Positions 1 through 9,610 are shown, numbered from the stretch's first letter. The stretch: 54,267 nucleotides of DNA from Vicinamibacteraceae bacterium (GCA_012270995.1 JAAXHG010000022.1:9629-63895), one strand, 5' to 3'. The notes: a model not told the origin generated them from the sequence alone. Made by a program: numbers and translations.

Positions 1-244
1 CGAGGCCGACATCGACGCGGCGCTCGAGGGCCAGGACAACCACCGGAGCTACATCGCGCCCGGCGAGCTGCACATGATCCTGCTGCGGCCCCAGTTCTAC
101 ACCTACGAGTCCGACGGCGTGAAGTTCCGGGACTGGGTCGCGGCGCTCGCCGCCGGAGAGCCCGTGTCCGACGTCCACTGCGGCGACTGCACCGCTTCGC
201 CGGAGCCGGAAGCAGCCGAAGGCGCCGAAGCGGCCGCGCTCTAG
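1..244 (+). CDS. Pectinacetylesterase-like hydrolase, C-terminal end only (cut by window edge)
   Basis: Frame 2 is open from the first base to TAG at 242-244 and gives the last 80 residues of a protein. This tail is nearly the same as the C-terminus of the complete gene that follows: both carry RPQFYTYESDGVK, a DVHCGDC motif and an Ala/Glu-rich end. It is therefore a tandem paralogue of the pectinacetylesterase-like lipoprotein. The catalytic part lies outside the window. The gap to the next start is 22 bp and includes a GAAGGAGA-type ribosome site, so the two copies are probably co-transcribed. Identity as a paralogue is sure; substrate is unknown. Confidence 0.85.
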   Translation, partial: EADIDAALEGQDNHRSYIAPGELHMILLRPQFYTYESDGVKFRDWVAALAAGEPVSDVHCGDCTASPEPEAAEGAEAAAL

Positions 245-266
245 CAGCCCGCGAAGGAGAACGACC

Positions 267-1463
267 ATGAAGGACCGTCACTCCACGACCCTCATCGTGA
301 CCGCCGCCCTCCTCGCTCTGGCCGCGCTCGCCTGCGCGCCGGCCGAGGAAGCCCCGGAACCGGTCGACCTCGAGGCGCCGCTCGCCGATCTCGCGGAAGG
401 CTGGAACACGATCACGCCGGGCGGGAGCACGACCTGCTCCGACGGCTCGCCGTTCCGGTTCTTCGTCCGCAAGGCGGATCCGACCCAGCTCGTGTTCTAC
501 CTCCAGGGCGGCGGCGGCTGCTGGAACGCCGAGACCTGCGATCCGCGGGGTCGGCCGACCTATACGATGACCGCGATCGAGGAGATGCGCTCTCCAAGCG
601 GCACGGAGCCCGAGGAAGGCGCGGCTCACGGCATCGCCGCCTTCAGCCACCCCGAGAATCCGTTCGCCGACCACAGCTTCGTCTTCGTGCCCTACTGCAC
701 CGGCGACGTCCACATCGGCGATCGCGACGCGGTTTACGACGTCCCGGCGACCGACGAGGAGCCAGCCCGCCAGGTGACGATCCATCACCGCGGCTACACG
801 AACGGCCGGGCCGCTCTCGACTGGACGTACGAGCACTTCCTGGGTCCCCAGACGGTGTTCGTCACCGGCTCGAGCGCGGGCTCGATCCCCTCGCCGGTCT
901 ACGCGCGCCACTTCGCGGAGAACTATCCCGACGCGCGCGTCACGGCCCTCGGCGACGGTGCCGGCGGCTACCGCAACCTCACCGACAGCCGGCCGCACGA
1001 GTCCTGGGGAACGCTGGCCGCTCTCTCCCACTTCGAGAACATGAACGAGGTCGACAGCGACCACTTCTCGTTCGAGGCGCTGTACATCCAGGCCGCGAAG
1101 GCCCACCCCGAGGCGATGTTCACGCGCTACGACACGGCGGAAGACGATGTCCAGATTCAGTTCCTGGAGATCGCCGGCGCCGATGTCAGTGGCGGTCTGC
1201 AACCGCTGCTCGACGCGAACGAAGCGGACATCGACGCGGCGCTCGAGAGCCAGGACAACTACCGGAGCTACATCGCGGCGGGGGAACTGCACACGATCAT
1301 GCTGCGGCCCCAGTTCTACACGTACGAGTCGGACGGCGTGAAGATCCGCGACTGGGTCGCGTCGCTCGCCGCCGGCGAAGCGGTTGACGACGTCCACTGC
1401 GGCGACTGCACGGGTTCGCCGGAGGCGGAGGCCATGGAGGCAAGCGAAGCGACCGGGCCCTGA
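267..1463 (+). CDS. Pectinacetylesterase-family serine hydrolase, lipoprotein
   Basis: 398 aa. The N-terminus is a lipoprotein signal with a lipobox ending in Cys23 (ALAALAC), so the mature enzyme is probably anchored in a membrane and faces the periplasm or outside. Seen motifs are the oxyanion-type stretch LVFYLQGGGGCWN (residues 75-87) and the nucleophile elbow GSSAG (201-205, Ser203). Both are characteristic of the pectinacetylesterase/Notum-like alpha/beta hydrolase group often annotated as vtpJ-like. Members de-esterify acylated polymers or lipids; the substrate here cannot be read from sequence. The start at 267 follows a GAAGGAGA ribosome site by a normal spacing. It is the second copy of a tandem duplication (first copy ends at 244). 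Confidence 0.85.
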   Translation: MKDRHSTTLIVTAALLALAALACAPAEEAPEPVDLEAPLADLAEGWNTITPGGSTTCSDGSPFRFFVRKADPTQLVFYLQGGGGCWNAETCDPRGRPTYTMTAIEEMRSPSGTEPEEGAAHGIAAFSHPENPFADHSFVFVPYCTGDVHIGDRDAVYDVPATDEEPARQVTIHHRGYTNGRAALDWTYEHFLGPQTVFVTGSSAGSIPSPVYARHFAENYPDARVTALGDGAGGYRNLTDSRPHESWGTLAALSHFENMNEVDSDHFSFEALYIQAAKAHPEAMFTRYDTAEDDVQIQFLEIAGADVSGGLQPLLDANEADIDAALESQDNYRSYIAAGELHTIMLRPQFYTYESDGVKIRDWVASLAAGEAVDDVHCGDCTGSPEAEAMEASEATGP

Positions 1464-1517
1464 CGCCAGCACCAGCGCGGGTTGGCGACGTCCCACGACA
1501 AACGACGGAGTTGGCGC

Positions 1518-2579
1518 ATGCGGGATACGATGCCGCCCGTGGTGGAACCGACTCAAGCGGCGGATCGCCCGCTCGACGTCGCCTCGCCCGTCCGGGTCGG
1601 GACGCGTCCATTCTCGCCTGACGACTTCCCGGGCTGCGAGGCGGTCCGCGTTCCGCGGGATCGGATCGAGGATTTCGAGGGTCGAGTCGAATACTGGGAT
1701 GCCCGCCGCGAACTCGCGATGATCGTGGGCGCCGGGTCCACCCTTCATCACGAGTGGCCCGCCGCCCGGCTCGCCGCGATCGCGGAACGCATCGCGGCGT
1801 CGCGGGGTCTCCCCATCGTCGCCGGCGGGACCGCGGACCTGGTGCGCCGCGACAAGGACGGCGGAATCGAAGTTCTCATGGCGGCGGACCAGTTTCTCTT
1901 CGTGCGTCCGCTTGCTGGCCCGGAGTTGCCGGAGCGCATCGACGTGGAGCGGGATCCGCTGCCCGACGTCGTGCTGGAAGTGGATCACTCGACCGATGCG
2001 CGCCGGGGCAAGCTCGGCCAGTACGAGCGGTGGGGCTTCCCGGAGGTGTGGATCGACGTGCCGGACGCCCCTTGGCCGGGGCGGCCCGGATCGCGCGCGT
2101 CGGCGGCAACGATCTACCTGCTGGAGCGGGGCGCCTACCGCATCGGGGAGACCAGCCGCGCTTTCCCGGGCTTCACCGCCGCCGAGATTCACAGAGCGAT
2201 CAACGAGAGGTTCATGTCGGTCGAGACGGTTGCCGCCCTGCGCCGCGTGGGCCGTCTGCTGGGAGCGGCGGAGGGGACCGGCCCCGACGACGATCCCTGG
2301 TTGAAGCAGGAGCGAGACGAGGGCCGCGCGGAAGGCCGCGCGGACATGGTTCGCGCGATTCTGCAGCACCGCGGTCTGGCCATTGGCGGGTTGTTCGCGG
2401 AACGGACGCATGATCTCGAGGCTCTGCCCAAGTCGGCGATCCTTCAAGCCGCCATGACCTGCTCGGACGCGGACGACTTCTTCGCCACGCTGGCGCGTCT
2501 GACGGCCGGAATCGACCCGCCGCTCCTGAAGCTCCATCCGCTTCGCCGGGAGCGTGGGAGCGAATGCAGCGATCAGTAG
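1518..2579 (+). CDS. Uma2 family (DUF820) putative endonuclease
   Basis: 353 aa from ATG 1518, which has a GACGGAG ribosome site 7 bases upstream; an in-frame TTG at 1482 is possible but has no such site. The central part has the Uma2/DUF820 pattern of a PD-(D/E)XK-like nuclease fold: PDVVLEVDHSTD followed by KLGQYERWGFPEVWIDVPD. The C-terminal third is charged, with an EGRAEGRADMVRAIL helix as commonly seen in long Uma2 proteins and related to Rpn/PD-(D/E)XK transposase-like tails. The biological role of Uma2 proteins is poorly defined. It is monocistronic or follows the lipoprotein gene by 54 bp. Confidence 0.75.
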   Translation: MRDTMPPVVEPTQAADRPLDVASPVRVGTRPFSPDDFPGCEAVRVPRDRIEDFEGRVEYWDARRELAMIVGAGSTLHHEWPAARLAAIAERIAASRGLPIVAGGTADLVRRDKDGGIEVLMAADQFLFVRPLAGPELPERIDVERDPLPDVVLEVDHSTDARRGKLGQYERWGFPEVWIDVPDAPWPGRPGSRASAATIYLLERGAYRIGETSRAFPGFTAAEIHRAINERFMSVETVAALRRVGRLLGAAEGTGPDDDPWLKQERDEGRAEGRADMVRAILQHRGLAIGGLFAERTHDLEALPKSAILQAAMTCSDADDFFATLARLTAGIDPPLLKLHPLRRERGSECSDQ

Positions 2580-2718
2580 CGCTGGAATCGACGCACTGAA
2601 CAGCGTAGTCACGAAAAGCGTAGCTGGCCGGCGAGGTCGTGTATCGTCCGGGAGCTGCGAGCGTCTTGGGAAGCAGGCACGGTCAACCGCGACGAGACAA
2701 CTGACGGAGACGACATTC

Positions 2719-3411
2719 GTGCGAATCGAGCCCGACATCAGCACGGTAAGCGTTGTGCTGCTCGGCTCCTTCAATCCGGCGATCTTCACCCCCGCCTGGT
2801 TCGGCTTGGAGGGACTCCTTCCCAGAGCAACCGTGGAGAGCGCCGAGCTTGGCGTGGCGCACCCCAACGTAACCCAGTTCGATGCCGAGTGGTTGAAGCT
2901 GGGCGTCCGGCCCGACAGGTTTGTCGCCGAGACCTCGCAGGCGCCAACGATCCGAGTGAGTGACCTCGTCGTGCGGACGTTCCGAGAGAAGCTGCCTCAT
3001 ACGCCGATCAAGGCGCTCGGGATCAACCGGGAAGTCCACTTTCGGGTGCAAAGCGCGGCCGAGCGCGATCGCATCGGCCGGAGGTTGGCGCCGACCGCGC
3101 CCTGGGGCAAGTGGGGTAGTTCACTGGAGCCCGACGGGGACCACGGGGGAATGACCTCGCTCACGATGAGGCAGCTTCGAGTTGACGGTCGCCCACCAGA
3201 GGATCAGGTCAACGTGACAGTGGAGCCTTCCACACGCCTCCAGTACTGGGGGGTCTACGTGCGTGTCAACGACCACTACACCGCTGACGAGAACGGCCAG
3301 GGAGGAAGCACCGTTCTCATCGAGAGGCTCGAGCGAGACTTCGAGGAGTCGATGAGGGGGAGCGAGACCTTGATCGACCAGGTCATGTCCCTCGCCGAGG
3401 CGGAATGCTGA
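2719..3411 (+). CDS. Unknown protein, first gene of a three-gene MBL module
   Basis: About 230 aa from GTG 2719, chosen because a GGAG site lies just upstream and because the conserved-looking protein begins at VRIEPDISTVSVVLLG. The frame stays open upstream to 2554, but that part is low-complexity and overlaps the Uma2 gene. No catalytic motif was recognised. Landmarks are FTPAWFGLEG, KALGINREVHF and a C-terminal acidic helix. The layout loosely recalls the TIGR04255 family of sporadic proteins, a weak impression only. Its stop overlaps the start of the next gene (3405), so the products are probably made together. Function unknown. Confidence 0.6.
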   Translation: MRIEPDISTVSVVLLGSFNPAIFTPAWFGLEGLLPRATVESAELGVAHPNVTQFDAEWLKLGVRPDRFVAETSQAPTIRVSDLVVRTFREKLPHTPIKALGINREVHFRVQSAAERDRIGRRLAPTAPWGKWGSSLEPDGDHGGMTSLTMRQLRVDGRPPEDQVNVTVEPSTRLQYWGVYVRVNDHYTADENGQGGSTVLIERLERDFEESMRGSETLIDQVMSLAEAEC

Positions 3412-3992
3412 TGCCGGCTTCCAGTGCTGTGGAACGCCTGTCTTGGGGACGGAAGACCGTTGACGAAGACAGTCAGGGTGCTCCCGGGGCGAGTCTGCGT
3501 GACGAGCCCATCATGCGTCTAGTCGAGGACCCTTCGTCTCTCGAGCTCGCGGGGAGCATGAACGCTGAACCAGAGCAGGAATTCCTGGACACTTCGTCTG
3601 GAAGAGTGACGACTGTGGACTTTGCGAAGGTACCCGCATCCAGAACCGATGCAGGTAGCTCGCAGGCGACGCTTTGCGCTCTCCAGGAGTGGGAGGGCTG
3701 CGTCGTCGAGATCGGTGACGAGACCTTTGAGGCGCGTCTCCTCGATGTGACCGCCGGCGCCCGCTACGACACGGAGAGCGCCTCGATTCCGTTGGGCGAA
3801 ATCTCTCACGGTCGGGATCGAGTGAGAGTCGGTAGCATCTTCCGCTGGGTCATCGGTTACGAACGGACGCCGGGTGGTACGACGCAGCGGGTGTCGCGGA
3901 TCCACTTTCGGGATCTTCCGGTCGCTACGGATAGGGACCTGCGCGCGGGTCGCGAGTGGGCACGGGGGATCATGGAGAAGTTCGACTTGTGA
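3405..3992 (+). CDS. Unknown protein, second gene of the MBL module
   Basis: 195 aa from ATG 3405, which overlaps the preceding stop at 3409-3411; a second ATG at 3411 is equally possible. The first ~90 residues look disordered. The last ~100 form a compact region (QEWEGCVVEIGDETFEARL onward, then RVGSIFRWVIGYERTPGG) that resembles a small beta-rich domain. It ends WARGIMEKFDL, and its stop overlaps the GTG start of the MBL gene by four bases (GTGA, 3989-3992). Nothing identifies a function. Coupling to both neighbours suggests a partner or regulatory subunit for the MBL protein. Confidence 0.6.
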   Translation: MLMPASSAVERLSWGRKTVDEDSQGAPGASLRDEPIMRLVEDPSSLELAGSMNAEPEQEFLDTSSGRVTTVDFAKVPASRTDAGSSQATLCALQEWEGCVVEIGDETFEARLLDVTAGARYDTESASIPLGEISHGRDRVRVGSIFRWVIGYERTPGGTTQRVSRIHFRDLPVATDRDLRAGREWARGIMEKFDL

Positions 3993-5068
3993 ATGCAGGT
4001 CTCGGCGGCGCACCGGACCCCCACGAGTTCGAGTTCACGTTGATCGGACCGGGCTACGGCGAGAGCGCCCTCGTTCACTTGGGCGAAGGCGCGTGGATGA
4101 TCGTTGATTCCTGTGTGGACTCGAAGGGTGAGCCTCGCCCGCTTCGGTACCTTGAGCAGATTGGCGTCGACCCGGCGAAGTCGGTCCGTCTGGTGGTCGC
4201 GACTCACTGGCATGACGACCACATCCGTGGCATGGAGGAAGTCGTGGCGCGGTGCGGCCGGGCCCGTTTCTGTTGCTCAGCCGCTCTGCGGAGAAAGGAG
4301 TTTCTGGTGGCGGCGGGAACGGTGGAAGGCAGACGTCAGTCTCAACTGGGCTCCGGGGTCAGGGAGATGCACGGCGTGTTCAGCCGCCTTGGACGGTCCA
4401 GCCAGCCGCTTTGGGCTCTCGCCGATCGGCGAGTTCACCGACAGCGAACTGCTGAAGTCTGGGCCCTCTCACCGGACGACTCGACGTTCGAGAGGTTCCT
4501 GCAGTCGCTGGCCAGCCTGACGCCCGAGAGCGGCCAAGCCAAACGGCGGCTCTCGGAGCCTTCGCCGAACGAGGTTTCGGTCGTGCTTTGGCTGGGCGGT
4601 AGCGACGTCGTCGTCCTTCTCGGGGCGGACCTCGGGCGGGCCGGCTGGCGGCGCATCCTGGAGGGAAAGGCGAGACCCGCGGGAAAGGCCTCGGCCTACA
4701 AGGTGCCCCACCATGGTTCCGCCGGCGCCGACGAGCCGGCGGTGTGGCGGAAACTGCTGGTTCCGGCTCCGATGGCTGTCGTTGCGCCCTGGACGAGAGG
4801 GGGGCGCGTCTTGCCTACGGAGAAAGACGTCCGCCGAATCCTCGGCTATACCATGCATGCATACGCCACCGCGCCTCCGCGTTCGGGAGGCAGGTGGAAG
4901 GGAATCCGCGAAGTTGAGCGGACCCTTCGAGAGTCAGACGCGCTAGTGCATACGGACACGGAGTCGGTTGGCATCGTCCGACTGCGCCGGTCAATGGGCG
5001 GCGACGGGTCGTGGAACGTGGAACTGTTCGGTTCGGCGATCCGGCTGGCAGATGCCGCCGCAGCCTGA
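3989..5068 (+). CDS. ComEC-type metallo-beta-lactamase-fold hydrolase
   Basis: 359 aa from GTG 3989, which overlaps the previous stop. It shows the metal-binding signature THWHDDH with His73, His75, Asp77 and His78. Later come a GADLG stretch and a KVPHHGS motif typical of the MBL domain of ComEC/Rec2 and of related stand-alone nucleases/phosphodiesterases. No transmembrane ComEC part is present, so the product should be soluble. It is the last gene of a three-gene overlapping unit and runs convergent with the type ISP restriction enzyme, 30 bp away. MBL proteins of this type in accessory regions are often nucleases; that role is inferred from context only. Confidence 0.8.
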   Translation: MNAGLGGAPDPHEFEFTLIGPGYGESALVHLGEGAWMIVDSCVDSKGEPRPLRYLEQIGVDPAKSVRLVVATHWHDDHIRGMEEVVARCGRARFCCSAALRRKEFLVAAGTVEGRRQSQLGSGVREMHGVFSRLGRSSQPLWALADRRVHRQRTAEVWALSPDDSTFERFLQSLASLTPESGQAKRRLSEPSPNEVSVVLWLGGSDVVVLLGADLGRAGWRRILEGKARPAGKASAYKVPHHGSAGADEPAVWRKLLVPAPMAVVAPWTRGGRVLPTEKDVRRILGYTMHAYATAPPRSGGRWKGIREVERTLRESDALVHTDTESVGIVRLRRSMGGDGSWNVELFGSAIRLADAAAA

Positions 5069-5098
5069 CGGGCGACCGGTTCCGGCGACGATGGGTCC

Positions 5099-8000
5099 CT
5101 ACCGAGGCGCCGGTTCGTTGCTGACGGTGGGTTCGCGGGCGAGCTTCCGGCGCCACTCGGCGATCGGGGCCTCTTCGATGTCCAGCACCTCAGCTGCGGC
5201 ACGGTCGATGACGCGGCGCGCCTCGCATTTGTCCGCCTGCTTCATGGGCAGCAGCTCCAGGTCGCGGACTTCGTCGAAGGCAGCCGCCAAGGTGTTCCAG
5301 GCCGGGTTGTCGGGCTTGGGGACGCGGATCTGGCGCAGGTGCTGAAGTTGCCAGACTGGATAGGTGAGTGTGCGAGCGCGCCGGTTCAACAGCATCAGAC
5401 GGGCCAATGTGGAGTTGAACCAGGCCGCGAGTGCGGTACCGGACCGCTCTTCTAGGATCTCGACCGGGACCCACCAGCCGAACGAGGGTGTCCGTGACCA
5501 AACGGCGGTGAGCCGCGCGTTGGTCGTTCGGAAGCGCATGGGAAGGAGCAAGCGGCTCCGCCGGTCCAGGTAGCGCTCAGCCAGCCGGTGCTTCTCGGGT
5601 CTCGGCTCGTACCAGACGTCGTTCACCCCTCCAATGGTTCGCCGAACCTGGCTGCTTACCGAGTGGAAGCCTTCAACCGCGCGGGGGACGTCAGGGTCAC
5701 ACCGGCGAAAGGCGTCTTGGATTCTCTGGCCTGCCGGTCCTACGACGTGGCGCGCGGACAACGATTCAAGATTCGGGTGATCCTCGATCTGCCTGACCGC
5801 CTCCGCCAACGATCCGTCGTACCACTGCACCGGCGTCCAGTCGCCGGCGCGCACCCGCTTGGCGGGCCACCAGGTGCGGTTGCCCCACTCGTCGCCGCCG
5901 GCAGCGATGGCATCCGCAGCATCGAGAGCTTCCTTCGCCGTCGTCGGCATCCGCCGAAGCGACACGAACTCGGTGGGCGCGGCCCGCTCGCTGCCGTTCC
6001 GTCGGCGACAGATAAGCAGCGACTCGTGGATGCCGGTGTTCTCGGAGAAGTTGATCCGCTTCGGGTCGTGCGAGGTGACGATGCGCTCGACGTGGAAGCG
6101 CTTGGCGAGAAACCGCCGCTCGGATGCCCCGGAGGCGCCGATGCAGGCCGTCGCCGGGAGCACCTTGGCAATGACGCCGCGTTCGTTCCGCAGCACCTGG
6201 TCGGCAAGCGGCGTGAAGAACGTCCGAACGCTGTTCGTGTTGATGACGGCGCCGGCTTCCTCGTCGCGCTTCAGCAAGCCGTCGCGGATCCGCAGCTCGC
6301 GTTGCTGCATCCCCTTCTTCGCTTCGCCCGCGAACTTCTGGCCTCGCTTGTCGTTCGCGGTGAAGGGCGGGTTCATGATGACCAGATCGACGTCCTTGAG
6401 CGGGAAGTCCTTGCCGGTCTCGTCCGCCTCCCAGCCCGCGCCAAGGGTGTCCGTCCCCTGGAGCTTCGAAGCCATCGAGAAGAGGGTGGGCTGCTGGCCG
6501 TCGTCCCGCCGCCGCAGAATCTCCAGCGACCCGGTCCGCACCGTGCCGTCGTCTTGCGGGCCGTGCCGCATCGTGTGCAGGTTCATCCGCGAGTAGTTCA
6601 CCGACGGCGCGCCCAGCGTCAGGTTGCAGGCGGCGAGCTGGACGCCGTGACGGTTGATGTCGAGCCCGCACAAGACGTCCTCGACCAGGGTCCGGTGCAG
6701 GCCCTCGTCGTTTCCCTCGCTCAGCGAACCGCTCTCGCGCATCCGCTCCTTGATCGTGCGCAGCGCGGCCATGAGCAGAGTGCCGGTGCCGCATGCCGGG
6801 TCGATGATGCGCAGCCGCGTGACGGCTTCCGGGTCGGACCAGTCGACGAACGACTCGTCGAGCGCGAGGCGGGCCAGCATGAGGGCGGAGACGTTGTTCG
6901 TGTAGAAGGCGCCGTCGCTCTTCGCCGAGCCGAGAATCCTGTGGTAGAGCGGCCCGGCGTGGTCGTAGCCGAGGTCGTTCAGGCTTTCGGCGAGGTTGTC
7001 CGCGCACTCCGACAGGCCGCGCAGGGCGGTTCGGACAGCCGGGGTCGGGGGCAGGGCCTTGAGCGCCGCCAGCGCCGGCTCGAACACGGGCGCGTAGTCC
7101 AGCTCGAGGATCGTGCTCCAGGACGCCAGCAGCACGCTCGACGGGTCGTCCGTGGCGCCTACCCGGCCAAGGCCCGGCAGCATCTTCATCTCGGGGACGT
7201 CGCGCAGGCGACGGTGCATCAGGCAGGCGTTGCAGAGGAGCAGGGCGGCGATCGTGCGCGCCGCCTTCCGGGCCTGCTCGTTGTCCGCCGGCAGGTCCAG
7301 GGCGTCGGCCAGCGGCTCTTCGACCTCCTCGGCACGGAAGATCTCCGCCGCCCGCTGCACGGCCCAGGCGATCTCGTCGGCGACCAGCTTGCCGGGCTGT
7401 CCCAGGCCGGAGGCGGCGGCGACGTGGGCGAAGATGCCTTCGTCGGAGGGTTGGAGCTCGAGACGGTCGAAGACGTGGGCCTGGTCGCCTCTCGGATCGC
7501 CCGGCGCGTTCGGGCTGGGCGGCTTCGGTTCGTGGACCTGCACGAAGCGTGCGATGTCCTCGTGCAGCCGTTCGTCGTGTGCCTGCAGAGCCCGCAGCAC
7601 CTTGCCCAGGGTGTGGTAGCCCTCCGGGCTGTTCCGCAGGGCGTCCGCCACGTCCTTGCCGGGCCGGACGACGACCGGCACGACGATGTAGCCGAAGGAC
7701 TTGTCCTCGGCCCTGCGCATCACGCGGCCCACCGCCTGAACGACGTCCACCTGGCTGTCGCGCGGATCGAGGAAGGCCACGGCGTTGAGGCTGGGCACGT
7801 CCACGCCTTCGGTGAACAGCTTCACGTTGCAGACGACGCGGAGCGTGCCTTCATCGCCCGCCGAACTGAGTCTTCGCAGCGCCAGGCTTCGATCCAGCGC
7901 GCTGGCCGAAGCGTCAAGATGCTCCGCCTCCACCGCCCAGGCCCTTTCGTCACCTTCGAGCCGCCTCGTCGTCGCGCCCTTGACTTGGGGGTCCATCAAT

Positions 8001-9520
8001 GCCGCGGCGAACCACTTCGAACGCTTGATGCTGTTCGCGTAGGCCATGGTTCGAGGAAGGCGTCCCGGCCGCTCGACGCTCCGGCCTTCGCTCAGTCCAT
8101 TGATCGCCAGAGAGACGCCGAGCACGCGGTTGATGTCGTTCAGCGTCGGCTGGTTCTTCCCGCCGCCCTCGGCGAGACCTTCCAGCCGGGTGCGCAGCCC
8201 CGGCGTGACGCGGGACCGGTCCACGCCGAGCACGATGACCCGGTAGTCCGAGAGCTTGCCGTCGTCCACGGCGGTCTTGAAGCGCAAACGGTGGAACTGA
8301 GGGCCGTAGGTCTCCTCGTCGCTCATGTCGACGACCGTGATCTCCCGTTTCGCCAGCTTGCTCTTCGACTTTCGGGTGTAGATGCGCGGCGTGGCCGTCA
8401 TGTAAAGGCGCTTCTCCGTGAGCAGCCGTTCCGGGTCGTGAACGAGTTGGAAGTCCACCTTCTCGCGCTTCCGGTTCAGCACGCCGGTGGTGCGGTGCGC
8501 CTCGTCGGCGATGGTCAGGGTGAAGGGCTCGACGCCGTGCAGTCCCTGGGCCTGGGTTACCCGCGCGAGCGACTGGTAGGTGCAGAACACGACCTTCGTG
8601 TCCGCGGCGCTCTTCAGCTTGTCCGCGATCCCCTCCGGGTTCGAGACGACCGGGCATTCGAGTTCCGAGATCTGGATGTCCTCCTGTTCGTTCCTGCCGC
8701 CGGCGTAGGGATCGGAGCAGACGACAAGCGAGCTGAGCGGCCTCGTCGTGTGGGTCAACCACTCCCTGCGTGCCTGGGAGACCAGGGCGATGGTAGGGGC
8801 GAGGAACAGGATCGCCTCGCCGTCCGGCACGAAGCGCTCCGCGACGCGCAGCGCGGTGAACGTCTTGCCGGTGCCGCAGGCCATGATGAGCCGCCCGCGG
8901 TCGTGATGCTCCAGACCCTCCAGGACTTCGTCGAGCGCGTTCTGTTGCAGCGGCCAGGGTTCCCGTACCGGACGCTCGACCTCCGTGGCGGTGATCCGCC
9001 GGTCCCGGTAGTTGCGGAAGTCGATCCGGCGGACGTCCGTGCCCCGGATGATGTTCTCGGCCGTTCGACCCCAGCGGGAAGTGGTGACGATCCACCGCAG
9101 GCCGAAGACCTTTCCCCGCGTTCCGTCCGTACCCGCCAGAAAGCTCTGCACGTCCGCCTTCGTCACGCGGTGGTGGGAGGCGTAGCACTTGCACTGGATG
9201 GCGATCCAGGTGCCGTCCCGGTGGAGGGCAACCAGGTCCACGCCGATGTCCTGGCCGGACAGGCCGGTCAGACGCTTGCGTTCCGGCCACCGGGCCCAGC
9301 GCCAGACGCCCTTGAGTTCAAACTCGGGCTCGTTCCGTGCAAGCTGTGCGAACAGGTTCTCGAACCACTGGCCCTTCTCGGCTTCCGTGCGGCTCGTGTT
9401 GCGAATGCGCCGGAGAAGTTCGCCGGCCGTCAGATCGCCCCAGTCGAGGTCCCGGTCCGGCGGCGGCGCGCCCAGATCGATGGCGGTCTGGATCGGGAGG
9501 TCGCTGAAGCGCGTGTCCAT
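5099..9520 (-). CDS. Single-chain restriction-modification enzyme (type ISP architecture)
   Basis: 1473 aa with all RM activities in one chain. In order: an Mrr-like nuclease domain with DIGVD (Asp95) and QCK (Gln109, Lys111); an SF2 translocase with Walker A ACGTGKT (214-220), DEAH (339-342) and motif VI QAVGRVMRRA (about 597); an N6-adenine methylase with DPACGTG (about 905) and NPPF (about 1050); and a C-terminal target-recognition region with VWQLQHLRQIRVP. This is the order known from type ISP enzymes such as LlaGI and LlaBIII (about 1570 aa). It should methylate an asymmetric site on one strand and translocate then cut unmodified DNA. All key motifs look intact. It lies 90 bp downstream of the coiled-coil gene, on the same strand. 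Confidence 0.88.
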   Translation of the reverse strand: MDTRFSDLPIQTAIDLGAPPPDRDLDWGDLTAGELLRRIRNTSRTEAEKGQWFENLFAQLARNEPEFELKGVWRWARWPERKRLTGLSGQDIGVDLVALHRDGTWIAIQCKCYASHHRVTKADVQSFLAGTDGTRGKVFGLRWIVTTSRWGRTAENIIRGTDVRRIDFRNYRDRRITATEVERPVREPWPLQQNALDEVLEGLEHHDRGRLIMACGTGKTFTALRVAERFVPDGEAILFLAPTIALVSQARREWLTHTTRPLSSLVVCSDPYAGGRNEQEDIQISELECPVVSNPEGIADKLKSAADTKVVFCTYQSLARVTQAQGLHGVEPFTLTIADEAHRTTGVLNRKREKVDFQLVHDPERLLTEKRLYMTATPRIYTRKSKSKLAKREITVVDMSDEETYGPQFHRLRFKTAVDDGKLSDYRVIVLGVDRSRVTPGLRTRLEGLAEGGGKNQPTLNDINRVLGVSLAINGLSEGRSVERPGRLPRTMAYANSIKRSKWFAAALMDPQVKGATTRRLEGDERAWAVEAEHLDASASALDRSLALRRLSSAGDEGTLRVVCNVKLFTEGVDVPSLNAVAFLDPRDSQVDVVQAVGRVMRRAEDKSFGYIVVPVVVRPGKDVADALRNSPEGYHTLGKVLRALQAHDERLHEDIARFVQVHEPKPPSPNAPGDPRGDQAHVFDRLELQPSDEGIFAHVAAASGLGQPGKLVADEIAWAVQRAAEIFRAEEVEEPLADALDLPADNEQARKAARTIAALLLCNACLMHRRLRDVPEMKMLPGLGRVGATDDPSSVLLASWSTILELDYAPVFEPALAALKALPPTPAVRTALRGLSECADNLAESLNDLGYDHAGPLYHRILGSAKSDGAFYTNNVSALMLARLALDESFVDWSDPEAVTRLRIIDPACGTGTLLMAALRTIKERMRESGSLSEGNDEGLHRTLVEDVLCGLDINRHGVQLAACNLTLGAPSVNYSRMNLHTMRHGPQDDGTVRTGSLEILRRRDDGQQPTLFSMASKLQGTDTLGAGWEADETGKDFPLKDVDLVIMNPPFTANDKRGQKFAGEAKKGMQQRELRIRDGLLKRDEEAGAVINTNSVRTFFTPLADQVLRNERGVIAKVLPATACIGASGASERRFLAKRFHVERIVTSHDPKRINFSENTGIHESLLICRRRNGSERAAPTEFVSLRRMPTTAKEALDAADAIAAGGDEWGNRTWWPAKRVRAGDWTPVQWYDGSLAEAVRQIEDHPNLESLSARHVVGPAGQRIQDAFRRCDPDVPRAVEGFHSVSSQVRRTIGGVNDVWYEPRPEKHRLAERYLDRRSRLLLPMRFRTTNARLTAVWSRTPSFGWWVPVEILEERSGTALAAWFNSTLARLMLLNRRARTLTYPVWQLQHLRQIRVPKPDNPAWNTLAAAFDEVRDLELLPMKQADKCEARRVIDRAAAEVLDIEEAPIAEWRRKLAREPTVSNEPAPR

Positions 9521-9610
9521 GGCCCGTAGGATATGGCGTCAAACGAACTTGCGGGGCACAAGCCGCGCGGGCCGGCGGCCGGGGCGGGGGCCAACCGGCG
9601 GCGCCGCGCG

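Noticed and set aside
5099..9520. The ISP enzyme as the missing methylase of the DISARM-like operon
   Set aside because: It is about 17 kb away, separated by unrelated genes, and has a complete own restriction architecture.
5588..9529. A 1313-codon open frame on the plus strand
   Set aside because: It is the antisense of the type ISP enzyme. The protein is rich in Arg, His, Val and Gly with no domain, as expected from high-GC codon use on the other strand.
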